Assembly (NCBI RefSeq): GCF_013204855.1
Contig: NZ_JABMKZ010000010.1
Coordinates: 1-64,000 of the forward strand
Reading direction: 5' to 3'
Source of the DNA: Paenibacillus alba
GTDB lineage: Bacteria; Bacillota; Bacilli; Paenibacillales; NBRC-103111
Length of the DNA: 64,000 bases
Shown: piece after piece, positions 21,496 to 29,807 of the stretch
Numbering within the stretch: position 1 is the first letter of the stretch
Layout of the letters: each line of letters starts with the position of its first letter
Notes under the pieces: generated by a model
What the model saw: only the letters and a program-made list of their open reading frames with translations
The model's database searches: none
Told to the model about the DNA's origin: nothing
Position numbers and translations under genes: made by a program

Positions 21496-23052
21496 CTATA
21501 TCGGCTTCTCAAACTCTTTCGGCGAGCAGCCGACCACCCGCTTAAATGTCTTGGCAAATGTTTTGGCATCCGGGAAACCAACGGCCTCTGCCACTTCATA
21601 TACTTTCATCTCACCTGTTCGCAGTCTTTGCTTCGCTTCCTCCATGCGGATTCGGGTCAAAGTTTCACTGAGCGACTCCCCCACCTCTTTGCTGTATAAA
21701 TCGCTTAAATAACTGCGGCTCAGCCTGACATGATCAGCCATATCGGAAGTACTGATCGGAGAGGCATAGTTGTCCCTCATATAGGTCATCACTTTACGGA
21801 TAAATGGGTTGTTCGAGCGATGCCGGTGCTCCTTGCCTGCTGCCCAGCGGCTGTCCATCAGCATTCTCATCGCTTGGAGCAGTAGTTCTTTCACTTGTTC
21901 AAAACGGCTGCAAGCGTTCAGCGCATTGCTGTAAACGAACGTTTCTTCATAACGTTCAATGTCCGCACAGCCGCGCTCGCGCGCGTAGCCAGCAGCAAGG
22001 GCAAGCAGCTCTTGGATAAAGGAGACCACTTTCTCCTTATCCGGGCGTTGCTCCTTCAATCTGCGGCACAGCTCTTCCGCATGATGCAAATATCCCTCGC
22101 TGTTATCGTGAACGATACAGCGCAGCAAGTCGCTGCGGATGTCATACGGCAGCGAAGCTTGCCGGCTCGCGGCATCCGGCGCTTGCAAGATCAGGCGATT
22201 CCAGCCATTGCTGTAGAATCGCTCGAGCCGCTGCCGCGCGTGCAGCGCCGCGGCTGGCTTCACTTGCGCGAGCCGGCGGATGATGACGCCGGCTCCGATG
22301 AACCAGTCCGGCGCCTGCGGCAGCCGGACCTTCGCGGCGCGCTCCAGCGCCGCGGCTGCGGCATAGACGACGGCGTCTGCGTCGTCGCCTGGTTCCTGCG
22401 CTGCTGCGGGAACGAGCAGCAGCACACTGCCGGCGGCCAGCGGCAGCGCCGCCAGGCAGCCGGTCCAGCGCCAGTCGGCCTCGGCCGCGCTGGAGCCTGT
22501 ATCCAGCAGCAGACTGACCAGGCTGCTGGCTTCTCCTGCACCGAACAAGGCCGTCTGGAGCTCCGGCTCCCCTTGTTCGGTATGAATATAAACCTGCAGC
22601 TTCGCCGACAGCTGCATGAGCTTGGTAGATTCCAGCTCCTGCTGTCTGCTCTGCAGCTCCTTTCTTTCCTTGTGCAGCAGTTCCAAATCCTGCTTAACTA
22701 CCCGCAGAATTTCAAGCAGCGACTCCGGCTCCATCGTTGGTTTGAGCATATAATCTTTGGCTCCCAGCTTCATCGCTTCCTTCACATAAGTGAAGTCATC
22801 CATGCAGCTAAGTACAACAGCACTGATCGGCCGATTCCGCTCTTTCAATGTTCGGATGAGAGCTAATCCGTCCATTCGCGGCATGATCAGATCCGTAATG
22901 ATGATATCTATGTTCAAGGCATCCAGCAGCTCACAAGCTTCCAGACCATCCTCGGCATCTCCTGCATACGTAAATCCGTTCGCCTCCCAGTCCACCAGCG
23001 TACGTAAACCTAGACGAATAATCGGTTCGTCATCCACCACGAGCACATTCAT
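21496..23052 (-). CDS. YesN-like AraC-type response regulator
   Basis: This 518-residue regulator has an N-terminal receiver domain (1-120; acidic Asp7-Asp8, phosphoacceptor Asp54 in IITDLIMPRMDG, Lys104 in YMLKPT). A middle region of about 290 residues follows, then a C-terminal AraC helix-turn-helix pair (about 415-515, ending TFAKTFKRVVGCSPKEFEKP). The middle part (about 170-290) is Ala/Gly-rich and encoded by much more GC-rich DNA than its surroundings. It pairs with the kinase 7 bp upstream. Regulation of the downstream exporter or of carbohydrate genes is plausible. Confidence 0.9.
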   Translation of the reverse strand: MNVLVVDDEPIIRLGLRTLVDWEANGFTYAGDAEDGLEACELLDALNIDIIITDLIMPRMDGLALIRTLKERNRPISAVVLSCMDDFTYVKEAMKLGAKDYMLKPTMEPESLLEILRVVKQDLELLHKERKELQSRQQELESTKLMQLSAKLQVYIHTEQGEPELQTALFGAGEASSLVSLLLDTGSSAAEADWRWTGCLAALPLAAGSVLLLVPAAAQEPGDDADAVVYAAAAALERAAKVRLPQAPDWFIGAGVIIRRLAQVKPAAALHARQRLERFYSNGWNRLILQAPDAASRQASLPYDIRSDLLRCIVHDNSEGYLHHAEELCRRLKEQRPDKEKVVSFIQELLALAAGYARERGCADIERYEETFVYSNALNACSRFEQVKELLLQAMRMLMDSRWAAGKEHRHRSNNPFIRKVMTYMRDNYASPISTSDMADHVRLSRSYLSDLYSKEVGESLSETLTRIRMEEAKQRLRTGEMKVYEVAEAVGFPDAKTFAKTFKRVVGCSPKEFEKPI

Positions 23053-23059
23053 CTAAGCT

Positions 23060-24805
23060 TCACTCCTCTTCTTGATGGATTGGGAGCGACATGCGGATCG
23101 TAGTCCCTTCACCCGGATTGCTTCCAATATGCATTTTGAATTGGGGGCCATAATACAATTTAATTTTCTCGCGAATATGAGAAAGGCCAATTCCGCTCAT
23201 CCGTTCTCTCCGCATCTTGCCCGCTTGTGATTCACCCAAGTCATGGATGGCGTTCCAGCCTGAGCTGCCCTCTTTCACCTGCATCCCGATCCCGTTATCT
23301 TCCACTTGGCAGAACAAAAGATCTCGGTCCAGCCACGTTCGAATCCTGATTACGCCTTCTCGTTTCGCTGGCTCAATCCCATGAATAATCGCGTTTTCGA
23401 CAAGCGGCTGAAGCAGCATTCGCGGAACTAAACACCCCAGAGTCAACGCATCAGCCTCCGTTTCCACTTGAATTCGATCCCCATATCGAAACTTCTGAAT
23501 GGCCATATAGTCATGGATAAGGCTTAGCTCTTCCCGAAGAGGAATAAACTCTCCCTTTTTGCCAAGGCTTGCTTGCAGCAAGCGAACCAGCGCACTGACC
23601 ACCTCAGAAATCTGCGGCGTTTTATGAATTTTCGCCACCCATTTTATCGTATTCAGCGTATTGTAAAGAAAATGCGGATTCAATTGATAATGGAGCGCCT
23701 CCATCTCCGCTTCCTTCTTCAAAGACTCTTCCCTTTTCACCTGCTTGATCAAATCCTCCAACCGATTCAACATCTGATTGTAGCTGTCACCCAGCTGCAT
23801 CCATTCCTTGGAGCTTTTGCTGGTCCAGTAGGCTCTCAAATCGCCGAGCTCCGCTCGATTCATCAGCATTTTCAAAACATTCAAAGGCTTGGATACATAG
23901 GTTCCAAAAAGAAAAGAACTGCCCAAGCACAAAAGGAAAAGCAGTGTAGCTGACAAGAAGAGCCCTATGTGATAATAGGGAAATGAGGCTGCCGATTGAG
24001 GTACTTCATAATAAGACTTCCACAGCATCCCTGCGCCTACATCCACATGCTTCATGGAATAAATGACGTTGTGATCTGCTTGCAGGACATCATCGCCAGG
24101 CTTTTTCCCCTGAAACTCATCTCCGCGATACACACCATCCCGATACACCACTCGCTGCTGCGGATCGATCAGAGCATAGCCTTGATTGGAGGTTTTCACC
24201 AATGTCTCATTCCACAACTTGCTCATATTGAACCAGCTCGTTACCTTGCCGAGTTCTTGCAGGCTAATCTTATCCGTTATTGGCTCCGTATAGGTCAATA
24301 AATAACCTTTGGATTTGCTGTTTTCCACTGCCAAAGGCTCAAAGCTTTTGTAGGGGCCACTGAGGCGCGCAGCCAGACCTTCCGTTCCTTCCGAGCTTTG
24401 GGCGCAAAGTGTTCGGTTCGTTGCATGTAACGTCAAGCATACCTGCTCCACGTATTGGCTTCTCTGCCTTTGTTCAGAGAGCAGGCTGTTGGCATAAGTA
24501 GTCAATTCTTTGAGTTCTTTCACATTTGCTGCAGAATCTGTCAGTTTCGCATAACGGATGATGCCATAGTCCATTGCGCTGCGATGCGTGGTTTCAGCAG
24601 TAAAACGCAGTTCCTGTGTCATTTTCAACAACAGCTGATCATGCGTCTGGTTCACTTGAGACATTTGCGTTTTCTCGCTGTATTCAGCGAACTGATGGTT
24701 AAATAATGAGATGACGAGAACAAGCGGAAGTGCCGTTACCGGCAGCAAGTACAAAAACACGCGAATTTGAAAGCGCTTAAATAGAACTGAATATAGCGAT
24801 GGCAT
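23060..24805 (-). CDS. YesM-like sensor histidine kinase
   Basis: This 581-residue kinase has membrane segments at about 14-36 and 280-302 that bracket an extracellular sensor of about 240 residues. A HAMP-like region (about 300-355), a coiled coil and a His_kinase domain follow. His378 in YQLNPHFLYNTLNTIKW is the phosphoacceptor, and the ATP-binding N box is LLQPLVENAIIHGI. This is the LytS/YesM class, which pairs with AraC-type response regulators such as its neighbour. The extracellular ligand is unknown; relatives sense carbohydrates or cell-envelope stress. Confidence 0.92.
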   Translation of the reverse strand: MPSLYSVLFKRFQIRVFLYLLPVTALPLVLVISLFNHQFAEYSEKTQMSQVNQTHDQLLLKMTQELRFTAETTHRSAMDYGIIRYAKLTDSAANVKELKELTTYANSLLSEQRQRSQYVEQVCLTLHATNRTLCAQSSEGTEGLAARLSGPYKSFEPLAVENSKSKGYLLTYTEPITDKISLQELGKVTSWFNMSKLWNETLVKTSNQGYALIDPQQRVVYRDGVYRGDEFQGKKPGDDVLQADHNVIYSMKHVDVGAGMLWKSYYEVPQSAASFPYYHIGLFLSATLLFLLCLGSSFLFGTYVSKPLNVLKMLMNRAELGDLRAYWTSKSSKEWMQLGDSYNQMLNRLEDLIKQVKREESLKKEAEMEALHYQLNPHFLYNTLNTIKWVAKIHKTPQISEVVSALVRLLQASLGKKGEFIPLREELSLIHDYMAIQKFRYGDRIQVETEADALTLGCLVPRMLLQPLVENAIIHGIEPAKREGVIRIRTWLDRDLLFCQVEDNGIGMQVKEGSSGWNAIHDLGESQAGKMRRERMSGIGLSHIREKIKLYYGPQFKMHIGSNPGEGTTIRMSLPIHQEEE

Positions 24806-24873
24806 AAATCACCTTTGCATTCATACATGGGTAGTAACCTTATTATAAAACTATCTTTTGGAAAAAAGATACA

Positions 24874-24908
24874 AAATAAAAGAGAGGATCGACATGCGAC
24901 CCTCTCTC
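24874..24908 (-). terminator. Terminator of the amino acid ABC operon
   Basis: The minus strand pairs AGAGAGG with CCTCTCT, with GTCG/CGAT-like inner pairs across CATG, followed by TTTATTTTG, right after the ATPase stop. Confidence 0.7.
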
Positions 24909-24924
24909 TTGATTCTATTGTCTG

Positions 24925-25656
24925 CTAGAGTACTTTGGACAAAAATGATTTCGTCCGCTCCTGCTGGGCATTCTCGAAAATTTGCTCGGGTTTTCCTGCC
25001 TCAACGATAACCCCTTGCTCCATGAACATAACGCGGTCGCCTACTTCGCGGGCAAAGCCCATCTCATGGGTGACAACAACCATCGTCATGCCTTCTTTGG
25101 CTAGCTGCTTCATAACCGCCAGTACTTCGCCGACCATTTCTGGGTCAAGGGCTGACGTAGGCTCGTCGAAGAGCATAATCTTCGGCTCCATCGCAAGCGC
25201 CCGGGCAATCGCCACACGCTGGGCTTGGCCGCCTGAAAGCGAGTCGGGAAGGGCATTCGCTTTGTCCGCAAGCCCAACCTTCTCAAGCAACTCCAGCGCT
25301 TTCTTGCGCGCTTTGTCTTCCGGCCATTTTCTCACTTGCATCGGTGCCAAAGTGATATTATCAATAACTTTCATATGCGGGAACAAATGAAACCGTTGGA
25401 AAACCATGCCGAGCTCCATGCGAATCTCATGGATTTTGTTAAGCGGGTCCATAATGGATTTCCCTTGAATCAAAATACTTCCGCTATCCGGCTGTTCAAG
25501 CAGATTCAGACAACGCAGAAACGTCGATTTGCCTGATCCGGAAGGACCAATTACAACTAGAACCTCTTGGTTCTGGATATCCGCACTAATATCTCGGAGA
25601 ACAACGTTATCCCCGAACGATTTTTTTAGATTCCTAACTTCAATCATTGCACCCAT
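24925..25656 (-). CDS. Polar amino acid ABC transporter ATPase
   Basis: This 243-residue GlnQ/HisP-type ATPase energises amino acid import. Walker A is GPSGSGKST, the Q-loop [11 protein letters not shown], the signature LSGGQAQR, Walker [15 protein letters not shown] and the switch [12 protein letters not shown], all diagnostic of this subfamily. The start is the ATG after GGAAAG, four nt past the permease stop; a longer frame to 25680 has no suitable ribosome site. It is the third gene of binding protein - permease - ATPase. Confidence 0.95.
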   Translation of the reverse strand: MGAMIEVRNLKKSFGDNVVLRDISADIQNQEVLVVIGPSGSGKSTFLRCLNLLEQPDSGSILIQGKSIMDPLNKIHEIRMELGMVFQRFHLFPHMKVIDNITLAPMQVRKWPEDKARKKALELLEKVGLADKANALPDSLSGGQAQRVAIARALAMEPKIMLFDEPTSALDPEMVGEVLAVMKQLAKEGMTMVVVTHEMGFAREVGDRVMFMEQGVIVEAGKPEQIFENAQQERTKSFLSKVL

Positions 25657-25660
25657 CGCG

Positions 25661-26308
25661 CTACACTTTCCTTTCCACATAGCTAAGCAGTTTGCTTAAA
25701 GAGTAAGTGAGAATGAAATAAATAAGCGCTGCTGTCAAATAAGGCTCCCATACTTTAAAATACTGGCTGCGCATAGCATTGGACCAGTACATCAACTCCG
25801 GAGCAGCAATGACTGCAAACAAGGAGGAATCTTTGACGAGTACGATAAACTCATTGCCGAAAGGAGGAATCATCCGCTTGATCGCTTGCGGCAAAATGAC
25901 CGACTTCATCGTCTGGAAATGTGTCATTCCCAGCGAGTGCGCCGCTTCGGTTTGCCCTTTATCAATAGACTGAATACCCGCTCTAAAAATCTCAGCCATA
26001 TAGCCCGCTGAATTCAAAGATAAAGCAACAATAGAAGCAATAATTGCATTTGTTGTTCCGATGAATAAGGGAACGACTCCGAAGTGGACGAGTAGGATTT
26101 GGACCAGCAGCGGCGTGCCGCGGAAAAAGTTTACATAAATGCTTGCCGGCCATCTCAGATAGCCTCGAGGCGACATTTTGTTTAAGCCTACACCCAAGCC
26201 CAAGACAGAGCCAAACATGATGGACAGAATGGAAATACCTATCGTCCAGAGGGTCCCTTTGAGTAATAAAGGTATATATTCAATAATGATATCAAAACGG
26301 AAATCCAT
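25661..26308 (-). CDS. Polar amino acid ABC transporter permease
   Basis: This 215-residue HisM/GlnP-family inner membrane permease has about five membrane segments and the EAA loop [20 protein letters not shown] near residue 115, where the ATPase docks. [19 protein letters not shown] is also typical. A perfect 12-bp hairpin lies between it and the binding-protein gene upstream, so it may be expressed at a lower level than the receptor. Confidence 0.94.
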   Translation of the reverse strand: MDFRFDIIIEYIPLLLKGTLWTIGISILSIMFGSVLGLGVGLNKMSPRGYLRWPASIYVNFFRGTPLLVQILLVHFGVVPLFIGTTNAIIASIVALSLNSAGYMAEIFRAGIQSIDKGQTEAAHSLGMTHFQTMKSVILPQAIKRMIPPFGNEFIVLVKDSSLFAVIAAPELMYWSNAMRSQYFKVWEPYLTAALIYFILTYSLSKLLSYVERKV

Positions 26309-26349
26309 TCCACACTTCCTTTCGTTGACTATTATGCCAGTAACAGAAC

Positions 26350-26385
26350 AACAGCATGCGTAAGGTTGAAGTCACGCATGCTGTT
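26350..26385 (-). promoter_or_regulatory. Perfect 12-bp intercistronic hairpin
   Basis: AACAGCATGCGT and ACGCATGCTGTT frame a 12-nt loop between the binding-protein stop and the permease start. There is no long T run, so partial termination or 3' end protection of the binding-protein mRNA is more likely than full termination. Confidence 0.6.
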
Positions 26386-26392
26386 GACCTTA

Positions 26393-27181
26393 TTATTTTT
26401 GTTCAAGTAATTTTTTGGTATCCGGCTCTTCGCCAAACCACTTTTTGTACACTTTCGCGTAGGCGCCGTTCTCGATCACTTTTTTAATAGCCGGATCCAG
26501 CTTGGCTTTCAATTCACTGCCTTTAGGAAGAAGAATGCCATAGTATTCGGACTCAAAGTTGGTAGGATCCGCAATGATTACGAATTTCTTATTGGGGTTG
26601 TTTTTCACATATTCACGAACAATCGCAATATCGGCTACAACCGCGTCAACGCCGTTATTTTCCAGTTCCATCAAGGCTAGAGTATTGTTGTCCAGACGTT
26701 TCAATGATTTGTTCGTATCACCCATGATTTTGGTCATCAGCGTATCTGCCGTAGTCGAAATTTGCACAGCTACTTTCTTGTCTTTCAAGTCTGCCGCACT
26801 TTTGACCGGACTGCCTTCTTTGACAAGAATCATATTCTTAGATTCGAAATAAGGAATGGAATAGTCATAGCTTTGTTTACGTTCATCTGTGATAGAAACA
26901 CTGGAAATTCCGCCTTGATATTCTTTCCCTTGCTTCACGCTTGTCAGCATCGTATCCCAGCCTATGTTGTTTACTTCATAGGAAAGACCTGCTTCTTTCA
27001 TTACTTCTGCAAGAAAATCGATATCAAAGCCAGTCATCTTATCTTTATCCATAAATTCCATTGGCGAGTAAGCAGCATCTGTCGCAAATTTGTACTTCGT
27101 GCCACCGCTTTCTTTGGAACCGCAACCCGATATTGCTGCCGCTAAACCCACAGCCAAAACGATCATCATTAGCTTTTTCAC
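26393..27181 (-). CDS. Amino acid ABC transporter substrate-binding lipoprotein
   Basis: This 262-residue family 3 binding protein starts with GTG after a GGGGGG site (VKKLMMIVLAVGLAAAISGC). The lipobox ISGC (Cys20) gives membrane anchoring. YKFATDAAYSPMEFMD is the conserved N-lobe; GFDIDFLAEVMKEAG and YDYSIPYFESKNMILV are further family segments. It captures a polar amino acid or opine outside the membrane for the permease and ATPase encoded next. The exact amino acid cannot be assigned. A good sigma-A promoter lies upstream. Confidence 0.94.
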   Translation of the reverse strand: MKKLMMIVLAVGLAAAISGCGSKESGGTKYKFATDAAYSPMEFMDKDKMTGFDIDFLAEVMKEAGLSYEVNNIGWDTMLTSVKQGKEYQGGISSVSITDERKQSYDYSIPYFESKNMILVKEGSPVKSAADLKDKKVAVQISTTADTLMTKIMGDTNKSLKRLDNNTLALMELENNGVDAVVADIAIVREYVKNNPNKKFVIIADPTNFESEYYGILLPKGSELKAKLDPAIKKVIENGAYAKVYKKWFGEEPDTKKLLEQK

Positions 27182-27217
27182 TATGTTTCCCCCCATGCTA
27201 TATATTGGACGAATCAT

Positions 27218-27246
27218 ATTTTAACACTTGGTCAATAAAATAACAA
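27218..27246 (-). promoter_or_regulatory. Sigma-A promoter of the amino acid ABC operon
   Basis: On the minus strand, -35 TTGTTA (27246-27241) and -10 TAAAAT (27223-27218) are separated by exactly 17 bp, about 37 nt before the GTG start. A small CGCCTT/AAGGCG inverted repeat touches the -35 from upstream. Confidence 0.6.
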
Positions 27247-27444
27247 CGCCTTCAAGGCGCAATTTTGCAGGAAAATACAGGAAAATGGCTCGCCGCAATT
27301 ATTTTTATTTTTTTGCACAAAAGCGCGAGGGATTTTTGTTCAAAATGACCATTCTGCGAATGCTCCATCTTGGTTTCCGCTCGTGAGCATCTTGAGCCCA
27401 CCTGAGTCCCGTCCTGATTTCTCTCCTGAGTCATCTTGATTTCG

Positions 27445-27616
27445 CCTGAGTGCCATCACAATTCCGCCCGTTTGCCATCTTGATTCCCCTGAGTGCCATC
27501 ACGATTCCGCCCGTTTGCCATCTTGATTCCCCTGAGTACCATCACAATTCCGCCCGTTTGCCATCTTGATTCCCCTGAGTGCCATCACAATTCCGCCCGT
27601 TTGCCATCTTGATTTC
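27445..27616. repeat. Tandem repeat, four copies of a 43-bp unit
   Basis: Units start with CCTGAG at 27445, 27488, 27531 and 27574, exactly 43 bp apart and nearly identical (for example TGCC versus TACC, CACAATT versus CACGATT). Each unit contains two related halves of about 21 and 22 bp (CCATCACAATTCC and CCATCTTGATTCC). Degenerate copies extend left to about 27371. The unit is not a multiple of three, so no long repetitive protein is encoded. No spacers vary, so this is not CRISPR. The whole stretch 27182-28056 holds no supported gene. Confidence 0.9.
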
Positions 27617-27747
27617 GCCCCTGCTTGGCAGATGCCAAATAGGGTTGTTCCACAAGCCGAAAAAACTACTAGAACGCCTCATTTCGGGGCTGAAATGCTG
27701 GCAACAAGCGCCAACAGTACTGACATGTGAGTCTGCACCTTTAAAAA

Positions 27748-27925
27748 CCTGCGATTGTGCATCTTTTTCTCGCTTGAAAAGGCCGAAATTGGTAAATTCC
27801 TGCGATTATGCATCTTTTTCCGGCCTTTTCTTGATTATCGGAAGAAAAGCACGAAAATTCCTGCATAATCGCAGGCTTTTCCCTTTTTCAGACGATTTCT
27901 CTGAAAATGCCTGCACTTTTGCAGG
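27748..27925. repeat. Dispersed inverted-arm repeat, cluster 2 (four copies)
   Basis: Copies of the (C)CTGC-N6-GCA element lie at 27748-27763 (GATTGT), 27799-27814 (GATTAT), 27860-27875 (ATAATC) and 27910-27925 (ACTTTT). The second copy sits in a 29-bp block (27786-27814) identical to 174-202. They occupy the gene-free stretch downstream of yunC. Confidence 0.75.
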
Positions 27926-28003
27926 TTTTCAGCCAGCGTCATCAGCAATGATCCCACATATGTGGCTCGTTGCGATTCACAGCTCGTCTCCGGTCGGAAA
28001 CAT

Positions 28004-28034
28004 AAAAAAACGCCAAGATCTCTCGATCTTAGCG
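28004..28034 (-). terminator. Terminator after yunC
   Basis: The minus strand has CGCTAAGATC, loop GAGA, GATCTTGGCG (one mismatch), then TTTTTTT, about 20 bp after the stop codon. Confidence 0.8.
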
Positions 28035-28056
28035 TCCTATTTCTGCCGTTACATGG

Positions 28057-28359
28057 TTACATCATTTTCAGAATTGCTTCCCTACCGGTCATGCCAGCTA
28101 CAATCCCCAGGTCCTCAGCCGTATACGTCACCGACTCAAGCGGTGCATCCAGAAGCTCCTCAATCGTTCGAACCCCCGTTGCTCTTGCCGCTACAATATT
28201 CCGGTCCCGCAAGCGTTCATTGAGCAGCCCCACATCAAGTGCTCCGCACATAATATAACCTTTATCCGTCGTTACAACCAGCAGTGTGGTTTTGGGCAGC
28301 TTTACCTCGATGGCAATGGCTGTATGTCCTTCAAGGAGAATGGGTTCAACGCGCATCAT
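28057..28359 (-). CDS. yunC: YunC-like DUF1805 family protein
   Basis: This 100-residue protein matches the DUF1805/YunC family through its body: EVKLPKTTLLVVTTDKGYIM, CGALDVGLLNERL and GVRTIEELLDAPLESVT. The function is unknown. The start is taken at the first of two adjacent ATGs, 11 nt after AGAGGAG. The open frame continues upstream to 28536, but that part is unlike the family and has no better start. Divergent from the small secreted peptide gene at 28561. Confidence 0.88.
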   Translation of the reverse strand: MMRVEPILLEGHTAIAIEVKLPKTTLLVVTTDKGYIMCGALDVGLLNERLRDRNIVAARATGVRTIEELLDAPLESVTYTAEDLGIVAGMTGREAILKMM

Positions 28360-28560
28360 GCTCTGCACAGCTCCTCTTCGCAGTCTTACAGAAGTATATG
28401 CGAGCGCGGCTAGTACGGTGTGAAAAAGGTTTTGTTGTTCGTCCGTTTTTAACTCTCGTATATGCCATAAATTGTTATATATATGTAAATCGCTTGAAGG
28501 CTGCTCCCCCATGCTATATGATACCTGTGTATACAAAATATACCATTTGGAGGAATCATA

Positions 28561-28809
28561 GTGAAACTTTTTAAATCTATCTTATTATCTTCTGTCGTCG
28601 CTATTTCTATTTTGAGTGCCTCATCTGTGTATGCCCACCCACTTGTAAACATTCACGATTACAATAGTTACAACTCATATCTAACAGCGCTAACGCAACA
28701 ATATTGGATTGATGGAAGCAACGCTCATGATCAATGGGAGCTCGACGCGCAAAATGCCCAATACGAAGCTGATATTGCTGCTGCAAAACTATATTTTGGT
28801 GTTAAATAA
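28561..28809 (+). CDS. Small secreted protein, 82 residues
   Basis: It starts with GTG seven nt after GGAGG and opens with a clear signal peptide (MKLFKSILLSSVVAISILSA) and a likely cleavage after SSVYA. This leaves a mature peptide of about 56 residues that is rich in Tyr, Asn, Asp and Gln (NIHDYNSYNSYLTALTQQYW; later ELDAQNAQYEADIAAAKLYF). There are no cysteines in the mature part. It has its own terminator. I do not recognise a family. The aromatic, amphipathic composition could suit a cell-wall or spore-associated role, but that is only a guess. Confidence 0.7.
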   Translation: MKLFKSILLSSVVAISILSASSVYAHPLVNIHDYNSYNSYLTALTQQYWIDGSNAHDQWELDAQNAQYEADIAAAKLYFGVK

Positions 28810-28844
28810 TTAGATAATTAATTCGTTTAAAATCTCAAGATTAA

Positions 28845-28878
28845 GTCTCCTCATGGTGTCCAATGAGGGGGCTTTTTT
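28845..28878 (+). terminator. Terminator after the small secreted protein gene
   Basis: CTCCTCAT pairs with ATGAGGGG around an 8-nt loop and is followed by GCTTTTTT, about 36 bp after the stop codon. Confidence 0.75.
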
Positions 28879-28905
28879 ATATTTTTTTGGTAAACAACCC
28901 ATTTA

Positions 28906-29067
28906 CTAATCATGATACTTCCCTACAGGGGCATCCAAAACCCATTCAAGGATTTCAATTTGTGCTCGGATTTCATTGATTTCGCCCCTGTTTTCTACTT
29001 CGTTAAGCTGCTTTAATGTCTGTTCCAGCTGATTAACCATACGTTTAATTTGATCTTGAGTCCTCAT
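28906..29067 (-). CDS. Small coiled-coil protein, 53 residues
   Basis: A 54-codon frame on the minus strand starts at the ATG 29067-29065 behind an AGAAGGAAG ribosome-site-like stretch and ends with TAG at 28906. The product begins MRTQDQIKRMVNQLEQTLKQ and is almost entirely charged and heptad-like (LKQLNEVENRGEINEIRAQIEILEWVL), so a short helical coiled coil is likely. It ends DAPVGKYHD. Small proteins with an IRAQIEILEWVL-like core occur in Bacillales and phages, but no function is known to me. Codon use and the start context look genuine. Confidence 0.6.
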   Translation of the reverse strand: MRTQDQIKRMVNQLEQTLKQLNEVENRGEINEIRAQIEILEWVLDAPVGKYHD

Positions 29068-29262
29068 TTTGCTCGCTTCCTTCTCATCATTTAATTTTCT
29101 TTAATAATAACATCAAAAATCTGGTTTCACCCTAATTTGAATTCCTAGTCCAATCCCATTCTTGATCCACTTTCCCCTATTCCTGCAAAAAGCGAGCTAT
29201 GTTTGGGCAGAAGATCATGATATAGTTAAAGCATGAGCAGTTTTGGACAGCTAGGAGGCCAT

Positions 29263-29760
29263 ATGAGTCAGGGAAAAGGAAACATAAGTCCTAACGGACA
29301 TTTATTCACTGTAGAGATTCTAATTGAAGAGACGACCAATGGTCTTGCCATGGAGAAGCTTCTTCATCTTTTAAATACCAACACTGTGAAAGATTATCAA
29401 ATTCTCAAAGGTATCGACCTGGGCAAGTTGATTGAATTAAACAAGAAAAAAGACAACGCGCCCTCCTTGCAAACAAGTAAAAAGGCGGTAGAGGCGCCAC
29501 TAGCTGCAGCACCACCAGAGGCGAAAGCAGCCATTAGTGAAGCAGCAGCAGCTATTGTCCAACAATTGGAGAAGTATAAAGCCAATAATACACTGATTCG
29601 GTTGACCGTAATCAAAGGTAAAGGGATTAAACTAAATCTTCCTTGCCGGATTTTGAATTATGATGACAGCAATCAGAATGTAACGGTGTACCATGTCGAT
29701 GAGAAAAAAGTGTATTTGTTCAAATTAAACGAGATCGACGATTACGTCGCTACATCATAA
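29263..29760 (+). CDS. Conserved protein of unknown function with Ala/Pro linker
   Basis: This 165-residue protein starts at the ATG four nt after AGGAGG; an earlier ATG at 29233 has no ribosome site. The N-terminal part (1-60, FTVEILIEETTNGLAMEKLL, then DLGKLIELNKKKD) looks helical. A linker rich in Ala and Pro (about 70-100) leads to a C-terminal beta-rich domain (IRLTVIKGKGIKLNLPC, VTVYHVDEKKVYLFKLNEIDD). There is no signal peptide or membrane segment. I do not recognise the family. It is convergent with the GGDEF/EAL gene and shares its terminator. Confidence 0.65.
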   Translation: MSQGKGNISPNGHLFTVEILIEETTNGLAMEKLLHLLNTNTVKDYQILKGIDLGKLIELNKKKDNAPSLQTSKKAVEAPLAAAPPEAKAAISEAAAAIVQQLEKYKANNTLIRLTVIKGKGIKLNLPCRILNYDDSNQNVTVYHVDEKKVYLFKLNEIDDYVATS

Positions 29761-29807
29761 AAAAGAAGAGGGTGCCCTTGAACTTCAAGGAACACCCTCT
29801 TCTTTTT
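29760..29807. terminator. Bidirectional terminator between convergent genes
   Basis: AAAAAGAAGAGGGTG and CACCCTCTTCTTTTT form a perfect 15-bp stem with an 18-nt loop between the genes at 29263-29760 and 29807-31657. Confidence 0.9.

Noticed and set aside
21895..22866. A 323-codon open frame on the plus strand
   Set aside because: It is antisense to the response regulator and stays open because of the GC-rich codon bias there; it has no ribosome site and a composition (Arg/Gln/His-rich) typical of shadow frames.
27445..27616. CRISPR array
   Set aside because: The whole 43-bp unit repeats with no unique spacers and no cas genes are near.
27579..28223. A 214-codon plus-strand frame across the repeat region
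   Set aside because: It runs through the 43-bp repeat, hairpin elements and antisense yunC, with no start signal; it cannot be a conserved gene.
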